Numbered from the stretch's first letter, positions 1 through 10,612 are shown. The stretch: 64,000 nt of DNA from Antilocapra americana (GCA_007570785.1 ML664176.1:2563836-2627835), one strand, 5' to 3'. The notes: generated by a model from the sequence alone, not told the origin. A program made the numbers and translations.

Positions 1-133
1 GAAATTGGTGCCCAGTAAATACTGACTGAATTGCAGGCCTCCTCAGGGCCTGTGGGGTATTTTGCAGCTACAGATCAAATTGGCATAGAAGGCTCTATCG
101 CACCAATTACTGTCTTTTTTAAAGTAATTTTTT

Positions 134-399
134 GTATTTTTATTTTTGGCTACATTGGGTCTTCGTTGCTATGCTTGGGCTTTCTCTGGTTGCGGTGCGT
201 GGGGGCTTCTCATTATGGTGGCTCCCATGTGGAGCACACATTCTAGAAAGTGTGGGCCCCGGTAGCTGCTGCACGTGGGTTCGGACCGCAGGCTCAGTAG
301 TTGCGGCACACAGGCTGAGTTGCCGTGCAACGTATGGAGTCTTCCTGGACCAGGGATCGAACGGTGAATTCTTAACCACCCGGTCATGAGGGAAGCCCT
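134..399 (-). repeat. CHR-type tRNA-derived SINE
   Basis: Read on the minus strand this is the cetartiodactyl CHR SINE: a tRNA-like head (positions 345-399), then the body in which 'tagttgcgg' and 'gggtcttcgttgct' type blocks recur, and an A-rich tail (T-rich here at 126-155). About 20 bases of the tRNA-like head after the B-box region are missing. A weak duplication of an AATTTTGT-like target flanks it. Confidence 0.85.
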
Positions 400-3344
400 G
401 AATTTTGTCTTTACTAGAGACAGAGTATGTTCCAGATCCCTTCTCCCCCAGCCCCCCTTATTGAAGGAAGCGAGAATGACAGTTCCCTGTTAGGGAGCAG
501 GCAGAAACCTCGGTGTTATCTTTGCTCTAATCTGGAGGGCCTGTCTTTCCACTTTCTTGCTTCAGCTATGTGCGCAGCACACACTGTGACTTGCCCCTTC
601 CTCTCCTGTCACAAATCCCTTGAAGGCTACCAGCTTGATATGAACACATCTCCAGTTCCTTCTCAGTTCTTTTCGGTAATTAATTTCCCAGAGGTCCTCT
701 TTTTATTACTTGAGAGCAAAACTTTTGAGCAGACTATGAATGAGGTTTGCTTGCTTTTATTATGTTGGTAGTAAGTTGAAAAAAATAACCCTAAAACTTC
801 CCCCAGTGAGTCAGTGAAATATAATTCTGTTAAAAAGGTCAAAGGTGATCCCTTCAAGAGAACACCCCAGTGGTCTTCCTTTAGAACTGTGTATGATATT
901 TTTGGAACAGAGTTTTGATGTGGCTTTTTTTTCTTTCAAAGATCTTTCCTAGCTTGTATTAGGCAGATGAGGTTGTTTAATGAAGAGTTGTAATTAATTC
1001 CGAATAGTCATTAGCATGTAAGCATAAGCTGACCTTCAAGAAAACCAAGAAAATTTCATGGTTCCCAGGCGCAGACATTTGACAGAGGGAAGTCAGTTTG
1101 GTGTATTATTTCAAAACATGGAAGTTAATTTTGTGGCAGGTTGTGATGATAATTGAAGGGTTAAAGACTTGCAGAGTTGTAAGCTCAGTTTAATCTTTCA
1201 GCTGCCCTTAAGTGAGTCTTCAACACTCGTTGTCACTATAAATAGTGGGCATAGCTAATGAGAAGAGTTTAATCATCTTGGGGTGTGGGATTAACAACTT
1301 GGGGTAGTGAAAACTTTTACTAAAGGGAGATGTGCCTCGTTATGTACCTCATATACACCGAGGAAAGCAGAAGTGTACCCTGGAAACCTTTTAGGGAGTG
1401 GAGCAGGTCTGATACAAAGGTATAGACCTGGAATGTAAGGACATGTGTGCCTTGGAACTCTCCACCTCTGTTTGCTCAAATGATGGGGCTGAGTTAGAGG
1501 AGATCTAAGGCCCATTTGAATGCTGTGTTTATTTCTTGGATTTTTGTGGTCTCCTATTTATGTGGTAGGTGGCTGGTCACAGACACTCTCTCCTAGTATG
1601 ATTCTGATCCCTGAAAAAAGGAAATTTATTGTGTCAGTTAGCGGTTGATACTGTTTGCTCGCCATTGTGTGTGTGATGGCTTGTATCACAGGTTTGTTCA
1701 TTTTTATTCCTGTGTAATATATATACACATATATATATACTATAATGTATGCATTTTACTATTAATGGATTGTTTGCAGACTTTGCCTGTGCCAAAGAGC
1801 CAGCGACCGTGGTCTTGTGTCTGGTGTACCTGTACACGGAATTTAAACCTTCTTCTTTTCCCTTTTCTTTGAGGTATAACTATTGCAGGGTCCTATTATT
1901 TGTGGAGTTTAATAAACTTTCTGATGAGCATTCTAACCTAAGAAAAGGTTGCTTTGAAGGTTGACAGGATTGTTACTTATGTAGAAGTTATCTTTAGCCT
2001 GATTTGTGTGGACATGCTTACCAGTGACTCAGTGATCGTTGTTGAGGAGAGAACTCCCTGCGGGTTCTGATTTATTTTATCTTCACTTTAACTGCCCTCT
2101 GTACATGATTGTTTGTGTTTTCATATCAGACTCCTATGGATTCTTTTGGCAGTGGTGAGGCCCTAAAGCATAAATAAATCCAGAAGAACGTGCTTGGCAT
2201 CCCTTTGGTAGGCACTCTTTGCCTTCCCTCTGTGTATGTTCATCATGCCCATACCAGCCATGCTCGTGACACGTCACTCTTGTACAGTGCCTGACTGCGT
2301 CCCGTGCTGGTAGAGTCCTCATCCAGCAAGATGCTAAGTGGAGATGGGCAACTCCAGTAGGACATGGCTGGGACAAAACTGGAATCATGTCAAATCCCCA
2401 GCCAAACTCAAGACGCCGGCGGACACACCTCCACCTGAAGGGTGAGCCAATCCAACCAGCTCCTTTTATAGACAGAGGTGTGGGTTTAGAGAAAGTGACA
2501 AATCCAAATAGAACTCGTCTTTTTTCTGTGGTTCAGGTTGCAGCTTCTCTTAACTAGTAATATTTATTGGCTGAGGCTAAGGCAGTATTGAAAGAGGACT
2601 TGATGTACTCAGAATTTATTATTGGTTTTGCGCAACGAAACCTTTTTTTTTTTTTTAAAGAAAAAAGCAAGGTCCAGAATAATATGTGATTTTCTGTTCT
2701 CTCTTCTTGGCAAGCGACACACAGCATGGTACCCGCCTCGCTTTATATGCTCAGTGTTTTTATGTGGGTCGTAGGTTTATTTTGGTCCTAATCACGTTAT
2801 GCTGACATCTAGTTAGTTGTGTTCCTCTGCCTGAAGAATTCTAAATTTCACTTGAGATTTGTTTTGACTACAAGTAAGACAAAACTTCTCTGTCAGATGA
2901 GGGAATATGCTCACTGTATGGAGCTGTCAGTGACCTGTAATTATCTCAAGTCCTCTGATTTCAACTTGGGAAGCATGCTTGCTTTTAGACAGCTGCTTTG
3001 GCCTGGAGAATTCCGCCTCTGCCCTGTTCCATTTTCCCATGAGTGAAGGCCCGGTGTCCTTCTGCCTTTGGCACTGTCAGCCTCTGCCTGCCTGGCATTA
3101 CGCTGGTTGGTGATCAATCTCATCGCTACTTATTTGCTTTATGCTATGAAATCTTTCCTAGTATCTGTGCCTCACATCATTGGGATAGTGGAAAGGTATG
3201 TTTGAACAGTTTGCTGGCAATTTCAGGTAAGAGGAGAAGTGAGCAATTGTATGATGATAAAGAGGCAGAATACTATTTTGGCAAACTTGGGCGTGAACCT
3301 TGCCAAGGCATAGATTGAACAGAGAGGAGGCAAATGTGGGTTTC
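400..3344. other. No recognised gene or repeat
   Basis: Mostly unique sequence. It contains a short TA-rich tract at 1715-1744 and a T14 run at 2643-2656. Open frames here are short, overlap on both strands and resemble no family I know. Confidence 0.5.
1715..1744. repeat. TA-rich simple repeat
   Basis: Alternating TA/CA dinucleotides, imperfect, about 30 bases. Confidence 0.8.
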
Positions 3345-3352
3345 CTTTGGAC

Positions 3353-3521
3353 CAGGGGTCCCCAGCCTCCAGGATCTAATAATGCCTGATGATTTGAAAT
3401 GGAACTGATATAATAATAGATGTAATGCACTTAAATCATCCTCAGACTACCTCCCGCCACCCCCCCGTCCATGGAAAAACTGTCCTCTGGTCCATGGTGC
3501 CAAAAAGTTCAGGGACTGCTG
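3353..3521. mobile_element. Short hAT-like DNA transposon (non-autonomous)
   Basis: The left end begins CAGGGGTCCCC. The right end, read in reverse, begins CAGCAGTCCCTGAA, giving imperfect terminal inverted repeats. A perfect 8-bp duplication CTTTGGAC lies directly outside both ends (3345-3352 and 3522-3529), the duplication length expected for hAT transposition. Internal blocks (TAATGCCTGATGATTTG, and TGGTGCCAAAAAG near the right end) match an old mammalian hAT family seen across eutherians. At 169 bp it has lost any transposase and is an internally deleted copy. Confidence 0.75.
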
Positions 3522-3529
3522 CTTTGGAC

Positions 3530-4489
3530 CATCAGGTGATGGTGTTGCTCTAGCTGTGGTGCTGGCGATGGGAAGATGGTGGAAATCCACTCCCTGTCCT
3601 TCCCCGTGTGAGCAGTTCCCTCCTGGCACCGTGTTATTGAACACTGAAGATCAGTGAATATGGGTGAGTGGGCTAACGGGATTTCGGTGGGGGGAGGGGG
3701 TGTCTCCTTACCCAAGGACAGTGAGAGGCTGTGTTAGCAGCTTGGAGTATTCTGACCCCTCCTCTTCCTCTTCAGTGCCTCCAGCGTCCACCTTTCTTCT
3801 CCTTGTCTGTCTGTCCCACTTTACTGCTCTGTGGGCTCACTCCTCTTCGTTTGTCGCCTTCCATTTCTTCATACCCCAAACTGCTGTTAACAGACAATCA
3901 CAGGAAAGTTTGGGGTATTTGTTCTCCTTGGGATAAAATGTGAGGTTTCATGTTTTCTTTGGAAAAATGACTGAGTTACATTGTTAAGCAAAGATGCCCC
4001 AAGCACAGTTGTGTCTGTTTTTTTGTTTTTCAATTTGTTAGGGGTTTCGGTTATATACCCCACCCTTTCCTAAGGGCTCTGGAGAAAAAGGAGGTGGTGA
4101 TCACTGTTGGATAATAAATCTGATTAGTTATTCCTTGCGCCAATATTTTTAGTTGTTGTTATTGTTTGTTTGTTTAGCAAAAATAACTCTGCCATAGAGG
4201 CTGTTTTGAGAACTCTGCTTACATTCCAGTTAATACAGAAATAGTCACATATGCTGTTCATGTTGTTCTAAGAGAATTAGGAGCTTCGTGTCTTACCACA
4301 TTACCCATCTTGAAAACAAATGTGTTAACTCTTCCTCAAAACATACTGATTTGATGGTACAGAGGTTTACTGGGCCTGTTAGAACATTTCCTCCTTCTCT
4401 CTTTTTGTTAAAGAAAGAATTATGTGAGACTCTATAGCCCGTGTTCTAGCTTTCCTAGTACCTTTCTTTCCCCCCCTCACATAGTACTT
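3530..4489. other. No recognised feature
   Basis: Unique-looking DNA. A G-rich run at 3662-3700 could form a quadruplex and is listed under findings. Confidence 0.5.
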
Positions 4490-4612
4490 CAACTGTTTAA
4501 ACCTCCGTTTTCTCATCTGAAAAGCGGGAGTGGTGGTTTTACCCCTCCCTAAGGTTACTGTGTAGAGTGGGAGTGTGTATAAAGCGCTCACTCTGGGCCC
4601 AGCACTGGTGAG
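4490..4612 (-). repeat. MIR SINE remnant
   Basis: Diverged MIR core in antisense: a CTCATCTGAAAAGCGGG segment followed by GTATAAAGCGCTCA and a GGGCCCAGCAC end. These correspond to the usual MIR blocks for 'fraction of bases kept' and 'gap-to-tail'. Age fits the ancient mammalian MIR layer. Confidence 0.7.
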
Positions 4613-4856
4613 GACTCAGTAGTGTTGACTCTGCCGCACTGCTCTGTGGTTACTTGTGCTGAGGCGAGAAGGAGCCCAGGGCTTGGGGAGGTAGGGAGAG
4701 TGTTGCTTCTGAAGACAAACTCAAGTTCAGATTTCCGGTCACTGGTGTAGGATGTTAGGGAAGAGTTTAACCATATCCAAATCTCAGATACTTCAACAGA
4801 AAATTGTTACTATCTGCCTCAGCTACCATTAGTTTTGAGGAAAATATAAATTGATG

Positions 4857-4981
4857 GGAAGTAACAGTTGCTCAGTCGTGTCCGACTCTTTGCGAACGCA
4901 TGGACTGTAGCCCACTGGGCTTCTCTGTCCATGAGATTCTCCAAGCAAGAATACTGGAGTGGGTTGCCATTTCCTTCTCCA
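4857..4981 (-). repeat. Bov-A SINE monomer
   Basis: A single Bov-A unit in antisense, starting TTGCTCAGTCGTGTCCGACT and ending GCCATTTCCTTCTCC. It is flanked by a perfect 9-bp duplication AAATTGATG (4848-4856 and 4982-4990), so both ends of this insertion are exact. Confidence 0.9.
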
Positions 4982-5130
4982 AAATTGATGATGATGGCTT
5001 ATTAAATAAGCTTAACCCTAGAATGGAATAATGCATGGAAAATTATGGTACTCAGTATAGAGCTATTAGTGTGACATTTTGAGTATAGGATGGAAGTATA
5101 ATGTTGAAAGAATAGATAATAATATTAAAG

Positions 5131-5176
5131 ATTTATTGAGCACTTACATGTCCCACACAGAGATCTAAGTGTGGTT
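5131..5176 (+). repeat. MIR SINE, 5' part (split by L1)
   Basis: ATTTATTGAGCACTTACATG is the typical MIR start. The rest of the same MIR resumes at 6644 after the L1 stack. The L1 target site AGAAGTATTAACTTAT lies within the MIR segment that normally reads 'tattaactTattt'. Confidence 0.75.
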
Positions 5177-5267
5177 AGAAGTATTAACTTATCCATCAAC
5201 AAATGAATGGATAAGCTGTGGTACATATATAATGGGATATTACTCAGCCATAAAAAGAAATGAATTT

Positions 5268-5594
5268 CTGGTCTTATGATTAGATCTTTGATCCATTTTG
5301 AGTTTATTTTTGTGTATGGTGTTAGAAAGTGTTGTAGTTTCATTCTTTTACAAGTGGCTGTCCAGTTTTCCCAGCACCACTTGTTAAAGAGATTGTCTTT
5401 TCTCCATTGTATATTTTTGCCTCCTTTGTCAAAGATAAGGTGTCCATAGATGCATGGATTTATCTCTGGGCTTTCTAGTTTGAAGGGAGGAGGGAGGGGG
5501 GTTCTGGAGGGGGAGCATATGTAAACCCATGGTGGTTTCATGCCAATGTATGGTAAAACCAACACAATAAAGTAAAGAAAATTAAAAAAAAAAA
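5268..5594 (+). mobile_element. 5'-inverted L1 insertion nested in L1
   Basis: Positions 5268-5480 are antisense L1 ORF2: the minus strand encodes the L1 reverse-transcriptase stretch [12 protein letters not shown] and then [17 protein letters not shown]. Positions 5482-5594 are sense 3' UTR ending in poly(A). The pair is bounded by a duplication AAAAAGAAATGAATTT (5252-5267 and 5591-5606, overlapping the A tail). One insertion event with an inverted 5' part and a large deletion between the two parts, as twin priming produces. Confidence 0.9.
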
Positions 5595-5611
5595 AGAAAT
5601 GAATTTGAGTC

Positions 5612-6011
5612 NNNNNNNNNNNNNNNNNNNNNNNNNNNNNNNNNNNNNNNNNNNNNNNNNNNNNNNNNNNNNNNNNNNNNNNNNNNNNNNNNNNNNNNNN
5701 NNNNNNNNNNNNNNNNNNNNNNNNNNNNNNNNNNNNNNNNNNNNNNNNNNNNNNNNNNNNNNNNNNNNNNNNNNNNNNNNNNNNNNNNNNNNNNNNNNNN
5801 NNNNNNNNNNNNNNNNNNNNNNNNNNNNNNNNNNNNNNNNNNNNNNNNNNNNNNNNNNNNNNNNNNNNNNNNNNNNNNNNNNNNNNNNNNNNNNNNNNNN
5901 NNNNNNNNNNNNNNNNNNNNNNNNNNNNNNNNNNNNNNNNNNNNNNNNNNNNNNNNNNNNNNNNNNNNNNNNNNNNNNNNNNNNNNNNNNNNNNNNNNNN
6001 NNNNNNNNNNN
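5612..6011. other. Assembly gap (400 Ns)
   Basis: Exactly 400 undetermined bases. On the left the host L1 reads GAATTTGAGTC. On the right a Bov-tA begins about 25 bases into its consensus, and the host L1 resumes after it. The known flanks require only a few dozen missing bases, so the size is probably nominal unless something else is inserted. Confidence 0.95.
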
Positions 6012-6180
6012 TAAAGAATCTGCCTGCAATGTGGGAGACCTGGGTTCGATCCCTGGGTTGGGAACATCCCTTGGAGAAGGGAAAGGCTACTCACTCCGGT
6101 ATTGTGGCCTGGAGAATTCCGTGGATTGTATAGTCCATGGGCTCACAAAGAGTCAGACATGACTGAGCAACTTTTGCTTT
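6012..6180 (+). repeat. Bov-tA SINE, 5' end lost in gap
   Basis: Starts inside the tRNA-Glu-derived head (TAAAGAATCTGCCTGCAATG, then GGTTCGATCCCTGGGTTGG, the B-box region) and runs through the Bov-A part to AGTCAGACATGACTGAGCAA. Inserted in the host L1 just before its GTGATGTGGATGAA segment. Confidence 0.9.
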
Positions 6181-6643
6181 CAGTGATGTGGATGAATCTA
6201 GAGCCTGTTATACAGAGCAAAGTAAGTCAGAAAGAGAAAAACAAATATAAATTAACACATATATATGGAATTTAGAAAAACGGTACTGATGAACCTATTT
6301 GCAAGGCAGCGGTAGAGATGCAAACAGAGAACAGACAGACTTGTGAACGCAGCAGGGGAAGGAGAGGGTGGGATAAATTGAGAGAGTAGCACTGTAACAT
6401 ATATATTACCATATGTAAAATAGACAGCCAGTGGGAATTTGCTATATGACACAGGGAGCTCAACCTGGGGCTCTGTGACAACCTACAGGGGTGGGAAGTA
6501 GGAGGGAGGTTCAGGAGAGAGGGTGCATATGTATACCTGTGGCTGATTCATATTGAGGTATGGCAGAAATCAAGACAACACTGTAAAGCAATTATCCTGC
6601 AATGAAAAATGAATAAAAATTTTAAAAAGAAGTATTAACTTAT

Positions 6644-6790
6644 TTCAGCAATTCTGAGGTAGTTACTGTTGTTCCCATATTATATAAAATGGTTACCTGT
6701 CTTGGCCAAGGTCATGGAGCTATAAGTGGTAAACTGGGTGAACTTGGTCTGAAGACTCCAGAGGCCACAGTATCGACCACAGAGCTAGGG
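6644..6790 (+). repeat. MIR SINE, 3' part
   Basis: Continues the MIR that starts at 5131: GAGGTAGTTACTGTTGTTCCC, then GGCCAAGGTCATGGAGCTA and the final 'ggtctgaagactccagagg' segment. The MIR therefore predates the L1 stack. Confidence 0.75.
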
Positions 6791-8024
6791 ATTTTAAGCC
6801 AAATAAAACGCTTCTCTCCTGACTGTGCTTTTTTGTATTAAAGGTATACATCACCCAAACAGTTGGGGATGTGCTAACCCAGCATCCCTGGGTGAGGATA
6901 AAGTATTTCTCACTTAGTTGGTAAATATTTCCTTAGTATTAATAGGAACCAAGTCAAGGAATTCTTGGTCTGGGCAAGGTTGATTTTTTTTTTTTTTTTT
7001 TTCTGTTACTGCTTATATCCTTACTTAAAACTGCATCCCTAGTGGCTCATAAATGAGACACTGAGGGTATTTGCTTCCTGTGCCTTTTCGGTAGGAATCA
7101 TTAGCAGGAGATGATGATAGCATATTAAATATGCTTAACCTTGGAAGTTCTGTCTGTTTGCAGAATGGAGATTGGAAATTGATGACTCCAGTATTCTCCT
7201 ATTTCCAAAAGCTGATGCAGGATGTGCCAGCCCCTAGAATCAGGCCAGGAGGCAAAAGGGATGAAAAAAAGGGAAGTGTGTCTCGTTAGTGGTATAGAAG
7301 GAGTATAATTTGTGGTAGTCAATTTCTGTTTGGTTGAAGACTATAAAACTGGCTGCGCAATTCTCAACAAACCATAGTCTCCAGAAGGGAGTATGTTATG
7401 TACTCGTGAAATTGAAATTGTATTTCTAAGAAAATATCTCTGTAGTTTCTCTTTAAAAGAGTCTTTAGTGTCTATAAAAAAGGGGCGTGGGGAATGAGCC
7501 ACGAACTGAGAAATAGAATGCCACCTTTCTTTGGGGATCTGTCACTGTAGAGGTTTGTGTGCCTCCCAAATGTGTATTTATTAATTGTCCCTTCTGAAGA
7601 GAAATGGCACATACCTGTCTACATGCTGAAATTTGACCCTGATGTGGAAGATACAAGAACCAAGCAATGTTTACATGTGCAGAAATGTATTCGCATACAC
7701 AGGCTCACAAGCTTCCTGAAGTGGCTTCACAGTTTCCATCTTGAATGCACGGAAAATACGAAATTGTGAGTAGTAGCTTTTATTTCTTACCTGCCTCCCT
7801 TTCCTGGTCCCTTTGGCAGTAGAACAATAAATCAAAGTCTTCTTTCTTTAAAACAGAAGTTTTAGTTACAGTTTGGGGACCAAGGAGGTACATGAAAAGA
7901 TGACCATGTATGTTGTTAAGTGGGAAAAGGAGCAACAAATTGCATATTTAAGAGGTTCAGCATGTAGGTAAAAAGAGTGTATGTATGTAGCGATTTTAGA
8001 AGTTGACCTTATTAGCAGGATTGG
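6791..8024. other. No recognised gene
   Basis: Unique-looking DNA apart from an isolated T19 run at 6984-7002 that has no SINE or L1 body attached. Confidence 0.5.
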
Positions 8025-8190
8025 GGGATGTGATCTTAGGCAAATAACCTGCCATTCTGAGTCAGTCTCCTTGTCCATAAAGTAGGTTAGAAATACTCAC
8101 CTCATAGAGAAGTTACGAAGATGAAAGCCAAATGGTACACGGTGGAGAGTTTGAATTGTAACTGGAATGCAGCAAGTATTCAGTTAATGG
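8025..8190 (-). repeat. MIR SINE remnant
   Basis: Antisense MIR: AGTCTCCTTGTCCATAAAGT, then TACTCACCTCATAGAGAAG, then a degraded tail ending GCAAGTATTCAGTTAATGG. Confidence 0.7.
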
Positions 8191-8464
8191 TAGCCATCGT
8201 TGGCATGGAGAAAGCACATGGAGTAACATTTGTCAAACTGTACACTCACATTATTTTGGTGGCGGGTGGGGAACAGGGATGGAATAAGGTTTGAATTTTT
8301 TTTACCAGCATTTATATCTTTGTTAGCTGGAAAATAGAATCAAGATTTTTTAAAACTCTGAGGGAGACAGGACAAAGTATAAAGTCATCTCTGTGATGGC
8401 TGTCTTTTCATTTGCCCTAGGTTGTTTTGCTAGAGACCTTTTAATTTTGCTGTATAGCTTCCAA

Positions 8465-8615
8465 TTTTTTTTTAAATAAGGCTTTTAGTTTATTATTTAT
8501 TTTTTTGGCTGCACTGCTAGGCAGGTGGGATCTTAGTTCCCCAACCAGGGATCAAACCTGCTCCCCTTGCATTGGAAGGGCAGAGTCTTAACCACTGGGC
8601 CATGAGGGAAGTCCC
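8465..8615 (-). repeat. CHR-type SINE, short form
   Basis: Antisense. The tRNA-like head ends GGGCCATGAGGGAAGTCCC, the B-box region reads CCAGGGATCAAACCTG, and only a short body and an A-rich tail (TTTATTTTTTTGGCTGC) follow. Long internal deletion compared with copies such as 13434-13735. A loose duplication resembling TGTA-x-TTTTTT may flank it. Confidence 0.8.
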
Positions 8616-10339
8616 TGTAGTTGTCTGATTTTTTAGAGGAATGTGTATAATTTCTTCCCTACTTAGTCCTTGCCAAGGCAAAGGATTGAGTTAGAAGCTC
8701 TTCCCTGGTGGCTTGCACGGAAGGAGGGAGAGAATACCCCATTGAAAACCTCACTCCTGTGTCTTTCCTTAAACTATTGTCTCTCATGTATTAAGAGATT
8801 GACAGGAAAGTGTGTCTGATTCCTGGAGTTCTGGGTCAGAGACGCTTAAAGAGCATGCCTAAAGCTTGAAGGGAAAGGTGATCATATGTAGTTTTTTGTT
8901 GCACAGAAGATCATGTCCCCCTCTTATCTCCCTTCCCTCTGGCTGAGTTTCTCATGTCTGTGCAGTGGTTTTAAGGCAAGCAAAGTATGGCTGGTGTGGA
9001 ATGTGGGGGCCCTGGGATCGGATTAGCAGGACCACTTGTGGGCATGTGAATTGAGTGGTTGACTCTGATGACACCTGTTTGACAAATAGTGGTGCGACTT
9101 TCAAGGAGAAAAGAAAGCAGGTTGTCTAAGTAGCTGCATTATCTTCCTCTCTTTTAGAGGAAATATGCTAAGAAATAAAGGAGAGTCTATTAGTAAATCC
9201 TGTTAAATTTATGTTGTTCCTCGGTTTTGACACCCTGTGTACTTGGTTGGTTTCTATCTTTTGAGGGATTGGTTTCTGAGTAAGGCTGTTTTAGGCTGTG
9301 TTGTCCGCTTAACAAGTTCTTGTGAATGCAATTTGGTCAGGTTGTCAAGGTGCTGCCCAGCTTGTGTGTGGGCTGGTCTGTGCCCGCCCCCAGCAGCAGG
9401 ACTGACTGCCTTCCTGCACACCCTGTGGGCTCTCTGTAGTTCCCCATTTCTAATGGACCTGGAGGTAAAAACCTTTCATAAGGAGTTGTTTTCCAGCACT
9501 GGTGGTGATTTTGTTTTAATTATTTTTTTTATTTTAAAGCAAATCTGTGACTTGCTAAAACTCCTGAGGCTTTCCAAGATGGTTCTTCCATTTGGCAGCT
9601 TTACTGGCTGGTTTATCCTGCTTTTTTTGGTATTTTCCTGCAGCTGACAATTTCAGGACAGAGTGAGTCCAAAGCGTTAATTGCAGAGTTCAAAACCCAG
9701 AGAGGAAAGCTGCATCTTCTCCCCCGGATGTGCAGTTAACTTGGACTCTGGCAGAGGTTTGCTCACTCTGCTGGGGTGGGAGAATATTTTTTGAGGGTTT
9801 GGAAGCTGCTAATGAAATGAATGGTCTGCCCTGAAATTGTTTTCTCACATACTGGCCCCCTACAACCTCCACCCCCTACTCCAAGTATATACGTATATGC
9901 AATTCCAAGGATCCCAGGGCTGGGATCAACCCTCACAAGCAGTCAACAGCTTAGATACTAATTCTTGCCTGCTTTGAATTTACCAAGTGTTTTTCAGAGC
10001 TAGAATTTTATAAAGTACACGATTATACAGCTGTTTCAATAGAACCCTCAAGCTAGCAACAAGGGGAAATAAATCCCAACGAGAACTAGCTCCCAGGCAC
10101 TTGGAGTTCAGATGGGGCAGGTGGCATGTTCAGCTGCCATGTGACTTGACGTTCTCAGTGAGATACGAACTGGGTAGTGTTCTCCTATACTTCCCCAACC
10201 CTGAAGTCCCGGAATAAACATGTAATAGGGTGTGCCTCCTCTCACACCCTATCCTGCTTTCTGATGAATAAGAGATCAGAGGGTTCCATTTCTATATTAC
10301 TGCATAGCTGCATGATATCAGGCAAGTCATAGACCATTT
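8616..10339. other. No recognised feature
   Basis: Contains a perfect 10-bp inverted repeat at 10225-10252 (see findings). The open frame at 9237-9647 is composed of unrelated hydrophobic and cysteine-rich residues and matches no family I know. Confidence 0.45.
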
Positions 10340-10383
10340 TGTTAGTAGCTAGCATCCTCAGAATCGGGCACATATGCTAAGTG
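10340..10383 (+). repeat. MIR SINE, 5' part (split by mariner-like element)
   Basis: TCGGGCACATATGCTAAGTG matches the MIR segment before the target TA. The MIR continues at 10455. Confidence 0.55.
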
Positions 10384-10454
10384 TATTGGGTTGGCCAGAA
10401 GTTTCCTTAACATCTTATGGAAAAACCCAAGCAAACTTTTTAGTCAACTCAATA
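10384..10454. mobile_element. Mariner-like miniature element (palindromic)
   Basis: Begins TATTGGGTTGGCCAGAAG and ends in its imperfect inverse (CTTTTTAGTCAACTCAATA), with TA at both borders, the target duplication of Tc1/mariner transposons. It resembles a common ruminant mariner-derived palindrome whose full form is about 80 bp. Here part of the left arm is deleted, leaving arms of roughly 20 bases around a central loop. Confidence 0.75.
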
Positions 10455-10612
10455 TATTTCTTACTTAATCCTCTCAAGTACCTTATGAGGTTTAAGGTTG
10501 TGTTTTCTTTTCATGGATGAGAAAATGGAGGCTTAGAGCAGGTTATGGAGTTGGGAGTCATACCCAAGTCTGTACAGATGCTGAAGCTGGCTTCAAACTA
10601 CTAATATAAATC
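10455..10612 (+). repeat. MIR SINE, 3' part
   Basis: TTACTTAATCCTCTCAAGTA, then CATGGATGAGAAAATGGAGG and the 'gagtcatacccaagtctg' end. Clear MIR core order on the plus strand. Confidence 0.8.

Larger units (their letters stand above)
5193..6627 (+). mobile_element. L1 3' fragment, bovine type, carrying nested insertions
   Basis: Sense-strand L1. ORF2 end sequence (5193-5267, including GGGATATTACTCAGCCATAAA) and the 3' UTR (6181-6627, with GTATACCTGTGGCTGATTCA and an A-rich tail) belong to one insertion. Proof is the 16-bp perfect duplication AGAAGTATTAACTTAT at 5177-5192 and 6628-6643. It is 5'-truncated and interrupted by a 5'-inverted L1, by the assembly gap and by a Bov-tA SINE. Confidence 0.9.

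Noticed and set aside
5538..6162. Open frames of 163-187 residues spanning the N gap
   Set aside because: They exist only because Ns cannot contain stop codons; the flanks are L1 and SINE.
9237..9647. 136-codon plus-strand frame
   Set aside because: No recognisable domain or homology, no splice or promoter context; consistent with chance.
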